Assembly (NCBI GenBank): GCA_024195585.1
Contig: SWBL01000005.1
Location: 186,001-250,000, forward strand
Direction of reading: 5' to 3'
Source: Aureobasidium sp. EXF-3400
Lineage: Eukaryota > Ascomycota > Dothideomycetes > Dothideales > Saccotheciaceae
Length of the DNA stretch: 64,000 nucleotides
The number at the start of each line of letters is the position of its first letter. The first letter of the stretch is position 1. Positions 37,924 through 48,505 of the stretch are shown here, piece after piece. Position numbers and translations under genes: made by a program. The notes beneath the pieces were generated by a model. The model did no database searches. It was not told where the DNA came from and saw nothing but the letters and a program-made list of their open reading frames with translations.

Positions 37924-38715
37924 TCGAAAAGGACAAGAGCAAGAATGAAACACATCCAACGATATAACGATAATGCTTGGAGCTGAAACTGCTTGGTTCA
38001 GATGAAAAGAGCTAGATTGATTTGACGGCAGCTGTCCGTACATGCAACACTTGTAGATACCTTATTTGCTATATGACTCTTGTTCAAGAGACTAAGACAA
38101 GAACAAACACTTTTTGGAGCCAAATTTGTTTCTTGATACCCTCCTGCATTCCAATGTGCTCTCGTCAAACATCGTGGTTGTCCACTCGCTGCCTCGGTCC
38201 AGATCTAGATACCTACCAAGCACTGCAGATCTATCTCCGACAAACATCGATGCACCCGGATGGACATACAACCGCTTCCCGAGGGCAGAATTGAACTTAC
38301 AGGACGCGTCCTGGCTAGGAAAGACTATTTCTAGAAACCTTCGCAACACGACCGTTGATAGCGAAGGTGATAGCGAATTCAACAAGTCGCAAGCATATGG
38401 ATGCGTTTGTCAGCATTTCACCTGACGGTCTCCACTCCACACTTTGCCGAGAGTGCCCGGGGGTTTCTCGAAGGTTATCGAAGGCAAATGACGTGCACGG
38501 TCAATCAATTCTTCGAAACTCGTTGATGGACCAACTGGTTGCCATTGGCACCGAGGCAACCCAGGCGAAAGAGCTTTTGTAAGCGTCGAGAGGGGACTGA
38601 TACGGTGTGACGTTTCGACTAGTCAAGTGGATGCCATAAGTATTGCAGTTTTCCCTTCTCACATTTGTTTTGCATCTCAATACCCGTTTTTTCATCACAT
38701 ATACATCTCACAAAC
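37924..38715. other. Intergenic region
   Basis: A 792-base spacer. Frames of up to 103 codons occur on both strands, but they overlap and lack features. It probably contains the SFA1 3' end and the promoter of the next gene. Confidence 0.45.
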
Positions 38716-40113
38716 ATGGCACCTCCTCGCTACGAATCTGAAGATGTTTCGGCTGCCCCTCTGGGCCAGCCTCTGGAGTTTGCTTTCTCTGGCCGCTCGG
38801 CACCCAACAGATTTCTGAAGGGAGCTATGACTGAGCGTCTGTCATCATGGGACCCTGAGAACCTGCCTGCTCGTGGTGTGCCTTCTGAGAAACTCATCAA
38901 CGCTTACAAGAGATGGGGCGAGGGTGAGATCGGTTTGATCTTGTCTGGAAACATAATGTTTGAATACGACCACCTCGAGGCTGCTGGCAACCCCATCATT
39001 CCTGTCGATGCTCCCTTCGAGGGCGAGCGCTTTGAGAACTTCAAGCGCATGGCTACCGAGGGAAAGAAGCATGGTATGCTGATGGTTGGCCAAGTCTCCC
39101 ACCCTGTATGTTACTATTTGCCCGTTCCGCATGAAAGTTAATGCTTACAATTTATCCAGGGTCGCCAAGTCGAGAGCCGTATTCAGAAGAACCCCATCTC
39201 TGCCAGTGATGTTCAGCTCGAGGGCAACATTATGGGCATGACCTTTGGAAAGCCCCGTGCCGCTACCGAGCAAGACATCGCCCGTATCATCGAGGGCTTT
39301 GCCCACGCTTGCGAGTACCTCGAGAAGGGCGGCTGGGATGGTGCTGAGCTCCACGGTGCTCACGGTTACCTCCTCGCTCAATTCCTCTCCCCCACCACCA
39401 ACAAGCGTACCGACAAGTACGGCGGTAGCCTTGAGAACCGCGCCCGCCTGATCATCGAGATCGCCAACGAAGTCCGCAAGCGCACCTCGCCCAGCTTCAT
39501 CCTCGGTATCAAGTTGAACAGTGTCGAATTCCAGGACAAGGGCTTCAACCCTGAGGAGGCCAAGGAGTTGTGCAAGATGCTCGAGGACAACAAGTTCGAC
39601 TTCGTCGAGCTGAGCGGTGGTACCTACGAGCACCTCGCTTTCGGCCACAAGCGCGAGAGCACCAAGAAGCGTGAGGGCTTCTTCATGGAGTTCTCAGACT
39701 TGATTGCTCCTGCTTTGACTAAGACCAAGGTCTACGTTACTGGTGGCTTCAAGTCTGTTGGTGCCATGGCCAACTCGCTCAAGTCTATTGATGGTGTTGG
39801 ACTTGCTCGTCCTTTGTGCCAGGAGCCTCGCCTTTGCAAGGACATTCTCGCTGGCAAGGTCAAGGGTGCCATCAAGCAGCGTCCTGACGACAACAACTTT
39901 GGTATCACCAACGTTGTTGCCGGTACCCAGATCCGCCAGATTGCCAAGGACCAAGAGCCTATTGACATGAGCGACGAGAAGAACGAGCAGGACTTCATGA
40001 AGGACATGGGCGAGTGGGGCCAGAAGATGGCACAGGACAGCAAGATGGCCAACTACGGTTACATCGATTTGACCTCTGCAACCGCCCTTCCTTACGGAGG
40101 AGCCTCTGTTTAA
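38716..40113 (+). CDS. NADH:flavin oxidoreductase, old-yellow-enzyme superfamily
   Basis: Two exons (38716-39105, 39160-40113) encode 447 residues in a TIM-barrel of the old-yellow-enzyme type. The start MAPPRYESEDVSAAPLGQPL is followed by NRFLKGAMTERLS, the FMN-contact region. ELHGAHGYLLAQFLSPTTNKRTDKYGG holds the conserved H-x-x-H motif and the KRTDxYGGS signature. VYVTGGFKS and GVGLARPLCQEP are the phosphate-binding end. This architecture resembles the NADH oxidase/2,4-dienoyl-CoA reductase-like branch rather than yeast OYE1. FMN-dependent reduction of enones or related substrates is expected; the natural substrate is unknown. Codon bias is strong. Confidence 0.9.
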
Positions 40114-40376
40114 GAGAGGAATGACGATTTCATAAAAGTTTAGACATATACGATACCCTTTAGATATGCAAATACAATTGACGACTCTTACCTGTACAAC
40201 GAACTCTCCAGCATCTTTATTGTGACGATCAGGTCTTGAAACGTTGGTAAGCATACGAATCAACGGAAGTCGTTCCGCTAGCTTCCTAAAGTCGGAGGTG
40301 GGCATCGGAGGTGAGGGGAAAGTGTAAGGTAAGGCTATTGGGTGAAACTCAACTGTTAACGGAGAATAAAAACACC

Positions 40377-40884
40377 ATGATGTCGCTGTTCAGGAAGAAT
40401 ATCTTCCCTCTGTCTTCTCAGTCGACTTTACTCTTCCATCGCAGCTTCACTACAACCAAGTCAATTCGCAACATGGCTTCGGCAGCTTCAAAGCAGGTGC
40501 ACCGCGTCACCCTCTTCAAGATCCCGGACTCGAGTGATGTTCAAGCTGTTCTGGACAAATATGCCACAATGGCTCAAGACGCAAAGAAGGTGTGTCTCAA
40601 ACCTCATCCTTCAAGATTGCATACATGACAATTGCTAATACAGAGGGTGCGACTAGGACGGCAAACCATACATCCTTGGATGCGTAGCGGGACCGGCGGC
40701 CAAGGATGAGAGAAGCCAAGGTTACACTCTGGCAGCCCAAACGACCTTTTCAAGCCTTGACGACATGAAATACTACGACAGTGAATGCGAGGCACATGCA
40801 GCACTGAAGGCTGTAGCTAAGAGCAAGGTAGAAGGACCACCGCTGATGGTGTACTTTGACAAAGCCGTTGGTGCATCTTCTTGA
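40377..40884 (+). CDS. Stress-responsive Dabb (alpha/beta barrel) domain protein
   Basis: Two exons (40377-40589, 40657-40884) encode 146 residues. From about residue 40 (HRVTLFKIPDSSDVQAVLDKY) the protein matches the dimeric Dabb fold, ending PPLMVYFDKA. The first 30 residues (MMSLFRKNIFPLSSQSTLLF, then Arg/Ser-rich) look like a mitochondrial presequence. A second in-frame ATG at 40473 (MASAASKQVHRV) would give a cytosolic form that begins at the domain. Both ATGs have A at -3. Fungal Dabb proteins are small and of mostly unknown function; some act as cyclases or in stress responses. The gene lies just upstream of the farnesyltransferase gene on the same strand. Confidence 0.82.
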
Positions 40885-41315
40885 GTATGCAATGAAGAAG
40901 GAAATGGTCCTGGAAGCGGGACAAAGAAAGCATGATTGGCAAGAGCGATGAACAATATACATAGACGGAGTTTAGACGGAGATAGCCATGGCCGAAGCTC
41001 AGAGCGCATGTGCAGCAGCACGTCACAAATGCAAAAGATTGAAAGACAACCCACGTTACTACATCTGCATCTGGAGCGAGCGTCATAGCATTTTTGTTGT
41101 ATCTTTATTCTTCTCTTATTGTGCCAGCATATCGTCTCTTGCAACACTGGATACCCCACACGCGACCAGACTCTTCCATCACCCCCTTCGCCAGCGTCAC
41201 ATGCCTCGACAACAATACTAAGCCCGCCATAAAGAATCCCCTTTACCACAACCACATGCCCTACAAACGCAACATCCGCTTCCCTACTCGCGACACCAAC
41301 AGCAGATCACCTACA
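40885..41315. other. Intergenic region upstream of farnesyltransferase beta
   Basis: A 431-base spacer. The frame of the next gene is open upstream of 41316 (further ATGs at 41256 and 41094), so part of it could be coding, but the extra residues have no family features. Confidence 0.4.
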
Positions 41316-42892
41316 ATGTCTTCGGCCACACAAGATCCACAAGCCACTACCGCACCCTCAGACCGCCTGGCTGAAATGCTAGACTCGTCTGCTCGCATCG
41401 AAGAACTATCCTCGGCCCAGGAAGAAGAAATCCAAGAAGCAGACGACGACGATGAGTACGAGACCTCTTCCGACAGCGACGACGGTCAAGACTTCCATGG
41501 CTGGCTCGGTTCAAAGCTCAAGCCCAACCTACCCTTTTACTTTGCATCTCCTGGCCCACTACGAGACAGTCTAGAGACGTCCACTTCAGTCGCCCAAGAA
41601 AAGACGATGAGAGAGGTTCTGGATCTGATGACGGGAAACGCTCAGACTATCATTGATGTCAACGCATATGGTCTGCCACATCTCTTGAAGAACAAGCATG
41701 CTGCCTTCCTTCGCACGATATTGGGGAAGTACCCTCCACCTTTCCAAGTCATGGACGCTAGTCGGCCTTGGCTGTTGTACTGGGCTCTCAATGGCTTGAG
41801 AACGCTGGGTGTCGATGTTAGCCAATACAAGCAAAGGTGTATTGACACTTTTACACCGTTACAGAATCCAGAAGGCGGCTTTGGCGGTGGTCATGGTCAT
41901 CTTTCTCATGCTGCGGCGAGTTATGCTGCCACATTGAGTCTGGCCTTGGTTGGCGGTTTGGACATGATTGATCGGAGAGCCATGTAAGCATATATCCTCT
42001 CCCCTTGAGTTCTTTCAGGAGAATCGCTGACATGAAATACAGGTGGCACTGGCTCGGCCAAGTCAAGAACCCCTCTGGCGGTTTCAACATGGCTGTCAAC
42101 GGCGAGCAAGACGTCCGCGGCGCCTACTGCTGCATGACCATCCACACCCTCCTTCGTCTGCCTCTAACCCTTCCTCCGTCCTCTCCCGCCCGTGCAGCCG
42201 GCCTTGACTTATTCACCTCCAATCTCGGCTCCTGGATCAGCTCATGCCAAACCTTTGAAGGCGGACTCGGCGGCGCACCAGACAACGAAGCCCACGGCGC
42301 CTACGCCTTCTGCGTCCTCGCCTGCCTCTGCCTCCTCAACTCTCCCACTGAAGCCATCCCCACCTACCTCAACACCAAATCTCTGACGCATTGGCTAGTC
42401 TCCCGCCAAGCTTCCCCTGAAGGCGGTTTCAGTGGTCGCACAAACAAACTAGTAGATGCATGCTACAGCCACTGGGTAGGCGGCTGTTGGTCGCTGCTCG
42501 AATCCGCCCTTTCCATTCCAGCCGAGAAATCACTATGGCACAGAGAAGGATTAGTACGGTACACATTAACCTGTTCGCAAGCTAAGAAGGGTGGATTGAG
42601 AGATAAACCATCCACAAGACCCGATGGCTATCATACCAACTACTCGTTGGCGGGATTGAGTGCCGCACAATACATTTACACGTACAAGGACGATGAAGAT
42701 AAGGCAGAGACAGAAGGGGAAGCATTGACTGCAGCGTTCAACTGGTCTTTCGAGCGTCCTACACCGCAACAGATGAAGGAGTGGTGTTTTGATGCGAAGG
42801 ACTTGGTCGAACCCGTCCATCCTGTTTTCGTCTTGCCGTTTGATGTCGTGGAAGATGCCAGGGCTAAGTTTGCTGGTAAAGTCGGTTTCTAG
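41316..42892 (+). CDS. RAM1: Protein farnesyltransferase beta subunit
   Basis: Two exons (41316-41983, 42043-42892) encode about 505 residues. The alpha-alpha barrel repeats each carry GGF/GGL motifs (EGGFGGGHGH, SGGFNMAVNGEQDVRGAYC, EGGLGGAPDNEAHGAYAFC, EGGFSGRTNKLVDACYSHW). Zinc ligands are Asp and Cys in KLVDACYS and His in GYHTNYS. The beta subunit joins the shared alpha subunit to attach farnesyl to CaaX proteins such as Ras and a-factor-like pheromones. An acidic, Asp/Glu-rich N-terminus (QEADDDDEYETSSDSDD) precedes the catalytic part. FTase rather than geranylgeranyltransferase is favoured by overall motif match and length. A potential substrate, the Smr protein with a CTVM end, lies about 19 kb away. 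Confidence 0.93.
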
Positions 42893-43335
42893 ATATTCGA
42901 AAAAGGACTTTAGGAACGACAGAAAGAACAGATTTCAGGAGTAAATCTCTTTCTTTTCAGCATTTTTGCATTTGTAGCGAGTCTGCTTTTTCTGCGACGA
43001 TAGATACCACAATGATTATGCGAGCAAGTTGTTGTTCCCTCTGCTTGTTTCTTCTTTCGCAAATGTCGGTCTTGCAAGACTACCTTCGCGGTCCTCGGCT
43101 TCGCTCCCAAATACATCTACCAGAATGTATGTTGAGTCAGGAACAACGGCCATAAAACAGATGAGTTGCGCTGCTACAGTCCTGTTAGACTGACTGCGTT
43201 ACAGGATACAAGATCAATACAGCCTCTAGCTATGCTCCCGCGCCAAAACCCACCACAATGTTAATGATCCTCGAATGCAATTCCGTAATAAGAAACAACC
43301 TGTACACCTTGCCATGATGCGTGTCTCCTCCACTC
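42893..43335. other. Intergenic region, convergent 3' ends
   Basis: A 443-base spacer between convergent genes. Nothing beyond probable 3' untranslated sequence. Confidence 0.4.
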
Positions 43336-45655
43336 TTATATCTTCTTCTTGCGCCCACCCTTCTTAGCCGACTTTGGCTCTGCCTTTGTCGCCTTCGACT
43401 CTCTCTCTGCCGGTGGAAGTTCCGATGACTCGTCAAGCACTAACTCTCCTTGCACAATACTGGCACCGAGTACATCCTTCTTGTAAACCGTTTCCCCTTG
43501 CCCTTGTAGCTTTGCAGCAATATCGTCGTCCTTGTCAGCACCAAGGTACAGTGTGATCATACTTGTGTCGAGTTTTGATAGAGGTCCGGTTAGCGGATTT
43601 GTACCACCGGCTTGTCTGATTATGGCCATTACATCGTCCCATCCTTTCTTGTAGGCCAGGCGCTGCGCTGGCGTGATGTAGATGATTTGCTCGGTAAAGA
43701 TCTTCGTGCGATCGAGGTGTTTTGTCGCCTTGAGCTCCTCAGGTAGGTATTCGGACGTATCTAGCAAGAAACCAGCTGCAACCGATTCTGACATCCAATC
43801 GTCGGTGACAATAGTTTTGCCTGATGTTAAGCTGTGAAGCAACTTTGGTGTCTTGAGAAGCTCGCCACGGCCCACGCACAAGAAGTTCGCGCTCTTGATA
43901 TCCGCAGTCATGCTGGCACCATGTTTCTTGAGAATTTTTATGATCGCCGTTTTTTCGGTGATTTTCGTATTGGAATAGAGAATGACCGGAGGGTCACCAT
44001 CGTATCGTCGACCTGTCTTCGATGGTGATCCAGAAGGAGCGCTCTCACTGTCGATGCTTTTGTGCCTAGTGGAAACACGTCGGGAGATGGTACTCGGTGG
44101 CGGCTCCTCGTCCAAGCTCTTCCGTCGCGAAGAACTTCTGGTCGGTGCAGATCCCGACGGCGTTTCTAAGCCTTTGCCTCGGCCTGAACTCCTCTTAGAG
44201 GTAGTGCTCAGTGGTGTAGTGTCAGTGCCACCGGTGTCGCCTTCGACAAATTTCGCGCGCTTGATCGACAAGGTGACAGAATCGCTGTCTGAGACCTTCT
44301 TTCTCTTCTTCCCTGTACTAGACACTGACGGAGTCTGCTTGACACTGGAGGCGACCGGATCTGATTCGACAGTTGCGGCGATACTACCAGTCGAGGCATT
44401 TACTCTGTCTCGGTCTTTTGTAATCTCATCATTGATGATATCTACTGGTGAAGCCACATGTTCGAGCACAGTAGCTAGCTCGGCAGCTGGAGGCTCAACT
44501 TGTCGTTCTGGCGAGATCGTTGGTCCTGCCGAGTCTGCAGTCAACAGCTGGTTTGATAACTGGCCAGCGATGACATCTGATTCACGCGTCTTCTTCGGAG
44601 AGAAAGTTGATGGCGGTACTTGCGATGAAGTATTGTTAAGATTGGAGATGAGCTTGCCCACATCAGCGGCGGTAAAGCTTTCATCTTGGGGGGACAGAGT
44701 GTGCTGGGTCGGTACGTGGAAATGAAGGGATTCAGAGGGTGAGTTGTCCGGCAGCTCGCCAGTGTGAACATCCGGCAAGAGGCTCGTTAGGCCATTGTCA
44801 GTACCCGCATCATCCGCAGTGGCTGTAGGCTGGGGCTGCTCAGGATATGTTTCGTCGATAGGCAATCTTTCCGGAATGGCTGACTCAAGTTGAGACCTGA
44901 TGCGGCGGCGGTTGGGAGTGTCCTTGACCACTTGTGACTCTCGGGTGATATGGGGCGTCGGACTGAGATGCTCACGACTCGTAGAAAACAAGTGTTGGGA
45001 CTCTTCAGCTGAGGTACCGCGACGGGCATCTACGACAGGTTGGACAGCCTCGTCGTCGGTTTCATCATCGGTGTCTGCTTCCTCCTTGATCTCGTGCTTG
45101 ATCTTGCGATTGAAGGCTCCAGGTCCCGAAGATTCGACCTGTACCAGAGGCTCTTCCGAAGTCGGATCGGAAACAATTTCAACACGAGCATCCGTGATCC
45201 CAAACTCTACCGTATCTCCATGGCGCAACAGAACACAGAACTGTTGTCCATCTGCAGTGAAGGGTAGACGGATGCGAGAATCAAGTCCACGGACGGGTGG
45301 CGGGGTCCGAACGTAAGTGTCGACAATGTTAGAGCTGAACTGAAGAACGCCTCCATCAAAGACTAATGGTCAATCGATTAGCATCACAAATTGTGACGAT
45401 GTGCGACAGGAAGTGTGCATGTGATAGATGAAGTGTGCGTGTGATAGATGAGATGAGCGTGAACTTACTGAATTGAGAGATCCAGTCGCGTCTAGCCTGC
45501 GTCTCGTCACTGTAATCAACAAATCTCCAAGTATCATCATTTGAAGTGTCTCCGTCTATGAAGATTGTTGCATGAGAGTTGAAAGTAACGTCTTGTTTGC
45601 GAGAATCAATCTGCTTGCCACTATGGCTAAGCAAATTAACATGCCATGAAGGCAT
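43336..45655 (-). CDS. FHA-like and tandem BRCT domain protein, DNA-damage response
   Basis: Two exons (45655-45469, 45362-43336) encode 737 residues. Residues 1-130 contain beta-rich sequence (MPSWHVNLLSHSGKQID..., then CVLLRHGDTVEFGITDARVEIV) that looks like a divergent FHA domain. A long disordered acidic Ser/Thr linker follows, with several SQ sites (EESQ, RESQ, SSQV). The C-terminal 220 residues hold two BRCT repeats: the first with KILKKHGA and a conserved Trp in IVTDDWMSESV, the second near GWDDVMAIIRQAGG, ending in a Lys/Arg-rich tail. FHA and BRCT modules bind phosphorylated repair proteins. The candidate identities are an Nbs1/Xrs2 relative or an MDC1-like mediator; the wide spacing favours the latter layout. 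Nuclear location is likely from the basic tail. Confidence 0.75.
45410..45449 (+). repeat. Two 20-base tandem units inside an intron
   Basis: Two adjacent 20-base units differ by one base (A/G at position 10). They lie within the intron (45363-45468) of the FHA/BRCT gene. A third decayed unit may follow at 45450. Confidence 0.7.
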
Positions 45656-46011
45656 TGTGCTCCATGCCAGTAGCAGAAAGAGGAAGGAGTGCTTGTATGA
45701 TCAAAGACGCGAGAAGAGTGTGATAGATCGCGTAGGAAAGTTTGACTGTTGGTGAAAGACGCGGTCGGAATAAAATGGTGACGAGAAGGGAAGGCAGCTC
45801 TCGCGACGAGTTGCCTCTGACGCGCATGTGAAAGAGCTACCCCACATTTCATCAAGAAGCTAGGGGTGACCCTGATCACACTTGTCTGGCTTTTGTTCTG
45901 GTAGCACGCTTCCATAATATCATTCTGTATCACCGTATCGAAAATCATAGTTTATGAGTAATCGTATGTAGGTCTTGTTGAGAAAACGGTCATGGTCGTC
46001 TGATAGCGTTT
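45656..46011. other. Intergenic region
   Basis: A 356-base spacer containing the promoter of the FHA/BRCT gene and the 3' end of the next minus-strand gene. Overlapping short frames here are not called. Confidence 0.4.
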
Positions 46012-47526
46012 CTAGATGGGGCGATTATCACCTGGTACCCGCTCTCCGCGTGCTGGTAGAAGCGGCATGAGTGAATAGTCGAACGCGACATCAACGCCAT
46101 CCAATGGAATGACCCGTCTGATCCTGACCCCTGTTCTTCCTTCTTCTTTTCTCCAAGAGAGCATTCCCTTCTTCGATCTCTGCCTCCACTCTTTTCTGGT
46201 GAGAAGCTCAGGCGGCGGCCTTGGGGTCGCGCCAGCATGCGCCATCTTGACGCCGAAAGGCATCCTGGCACCATACACTGTCTCACTCCAGATCGTGTTT
46301 TCGGCATGCCGGTATATATCACCATATCTTCCAATGACACAATTGTCAGACTTGTCGTACACACCATACACACCAGCAATGATGAACCGTATGGGCATAG
46401 GATATGTCTTATCCTCAAGACAGTCGCGAATTAGTATCGAGTGTCCGTAAAGTTCTGCGCGTTGTGCCTCTTGCTCTGTCATACTGAATAACTCTTCCTG
46501 GTAGCCCTCCATCTGAGGTCTAAAAGACCGTTTTTCTTGGACAACTTCGATCTTCGTAGCAGCTGGAAAACACCCTGATTTATATGCCGCGACCAGATTG
46601 GAACTTAGTAAAAGTGGTTTTGTATCCCATAAGCCAGCTCCACTTGTCGACCAAGGTTGTTCTAGTCCGTTATCCAGAGCGCTCTGAAGATCTGGGCATG
46701 AAGAATACGAGCAACTAGCATAAACACGAGTGTCGATGCAAATGCTGAACGTGGAGAGTTGGTTTGCTTGTACCAGATGTTTAGCCTTCGATGATTGAAA
46801 TTCCTTCATGTTAGGCTCGTTGCGACGGTCGTCTGGGTCGATGTGATTATAGAGTAGAATCCGACTGCAAAGGTTGTGGACCCTCAGCTTCAGGTGATGG
46901 AGCCTAGGCAAGACGTTCCAGATATCTGAACAAAGATGATGTGACTCGCGTCCTGGCGACCAATCAGTACCGCCGGTGTCGAGCTCGAGGCTAGTGCACG
47001 ATGCTGGAAGATTCCTCAGCAAAGTGCCCAAGACTTCTGTTTGCAGTCTGAATCCTACGTACAGCTCGATACCGCTTTCGCGTCTCTGGGTGGTCGGAAG
47101 ACCATCGACGAAGAGTGAGAAAGAACTCAGAGACGTAAGCTTGGGCAAGACTGAAGTGCTGAAATGACTGATATCTTCTTGCAGAATCCGAGTCTGTGGA
47201 AAGCCATGCAATCTATACGATGCGAATGCTTCAGAATCGTGTTGAGGGAAGGTCAGTGTGATGAATTCGATGTGCAGAGTTACACTCCTCACAGCTTCCA
47301 GTCTGCCAGACGTGTGCCCTTGAGCTGTGAAAGCTTGAAGTGTTTGGTTGTCCAAGACCAAGTGCGACCATAGCACCGCTCGAGCAACGTCTCGCCAAGC
47401 CTTGCACACTAAAGACAAGTCCTTGAGCACGCGAAGGCCCTGCTCTTCACGCACCAGGGTAAATATCGTTCTTAAGAGTTCTGGCAGGAGCGACACCATG
47501 ATTAGAAATGGCAGCTCGGATTCCAA
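46012..47526 (-). CDS. F-box domain protein of unknown target
   Basis: One exon encodes 504 residues. Near the N-terminus, LPELLRTIFTLVREEQGLRVLKDLSLVCKAWRDVARAVLW is a clear F-box (about residues 14-53), the Skp1-binding element of SCF ubiquitin ligases. The remaining part has scattered leucine-rich stretches (LPRLHHLKLRVHNL, SSLSSFSLFVDGL), but no defined substrate domain. The C-terminal 90 residues are basic and Arg-rich (TRKEWRQRSKKGMLSWRKEEGR). Such families are expanded and fast evolving in filamentous ascomycetes. This is one of three F-box-type genes in the window, which do not look like close copies of each other. Confidence 0.85.
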   Translation of the reverse strand: MESELPFLIMVSLLPELLRTIFTLVREEQGLRVLKDLSLVCKAWRDVARAVLWSHLVLDNQTLQAFTAQGHTSGRLEAVRSVTLHIEFITLTFPQHDSEAFASYRLHGFPQTRILQEDISHFSTSVLPKLTSLSSFSLFVDGLPTTQRRESGIELYVGFRLQTEVLGTLLRNLPASCTSLELDTGGTDWSPGRESHHLCSDIWNVLPRLHHLKLRVHNLCSRILLYNHIDPDDRRNEPNMKEFQSSKAKHLVQANQLSTFSICIDTRVYASCSYSSCPDLQSALDNGLEQPWSTSGAGLWDTKPLLLSSNLVAAYKSGCFPAATKIEVVQEKRSFRPQMEGYQEELFSMTEQEAQRAELYGHSILIRDCLEDKTYPMPIRFIIAGVYGVYDKSDNCVIGRYGDIYRHAENTIWSETVYGARMPFGVKMAHAGATPRPPPELLTRKEWRQRSKKGMLSWRKEEGRTGVRIRRVIPLDGVDVAFDYSLMPLLPARGERVPGDNRPI

Positions 47527-48505
47527 ACGAAAAGGTCTAAAGAACGCGTCGAGTATGCTGAGTGCGCCGAGTGCATGCGCGATGCGTGATGTTCAGCGAT
47601 GAACAAAGGAAGTCAAGACAAGAAAACAGTACAGAAGATGGACGCATCCCAGAACAGCGCCATGACACCAAACGTCAACGGAGATGAACAGGATTGCTAA
47701 TCACAGAGAAGAAGGATTCATGGCATCGATTCAGTATTCGGAAACGTCAGGCCATCGGACCCTGACGCGTTTCAGAAGATCCAACGACATGCGCAGACCG
47801 CCTAGGTCTGTATAAACACCTTGTCGCATTTCACCTGACCCCCCATGACTAACATTTCCGACAGTTTCAATCTGATCCACTGTTGACTGCTGAAGGCCAT
47901 CTATGATGTGTCATAATCTTCCACATGAACGTTGGCTGGAGGTATGATCCAGGCCACCCGGTATTTTGATACGGCTAACGCCGTGAGTCGAATTGTGGCT
48001 GATACTCCTACTTTGTTCACAGTGTGGACATTGCGATCTCTCCAACCCTCTGGTCACTTCGAGTTTCATTCTTCCTCATCTCCCAGAGAGAGCTTCATAG
48101 TCGATACAGCATGAAGTTAACACAATACTATCACTACTCCATCATCGATACCGGTATACAGCTAGATAAAATCATGATGGCTCGATATCTAGCGAAGATC
48201 GTCGAAGTACCCAGTAGATTTGCCGTGCTACGCACAATACGAGTTCTATCTATGTCAAATACTGGGTACATGGCGCCCTTGTTCTCAGCTGGGCACCTGG
48301 CCAATTCCGGGAACCAGGGACACTTAGTTGATAGCGAAACATTGATCTGACAGATAGTATTTCGAGGTAAATCTAGTTGTACGTCTGACACAGTCACGAG
48401 TCATGGAGGTCTTGGAGGGGAGTATAGAAAGGGCGACGAGGTATCGCTAGGAGTATCGTCCAGGCTTTGAGGTATTCCTTTGCTAAAAGACATCCTGCTT
48501 CGTCA
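47527..48505. other. Intergenic region, divergent promoters
   Basis: About 1 kb between divergent genes. A 108-codon frame at 48024-48350 and a short piece near 47910 (CHNLPHERWLE) weakly recall F-box protein sequence, so this may hold a decayed F-box fragment, but support is poor. Confidence 0.35.

Noticed and set aside
48024..48350. 108-codon plus-strand frame upstream of the secreted protein.
   Set aside because: Only a vague resemblance to F-box protein sequence; no motif and no convincing exon partner.
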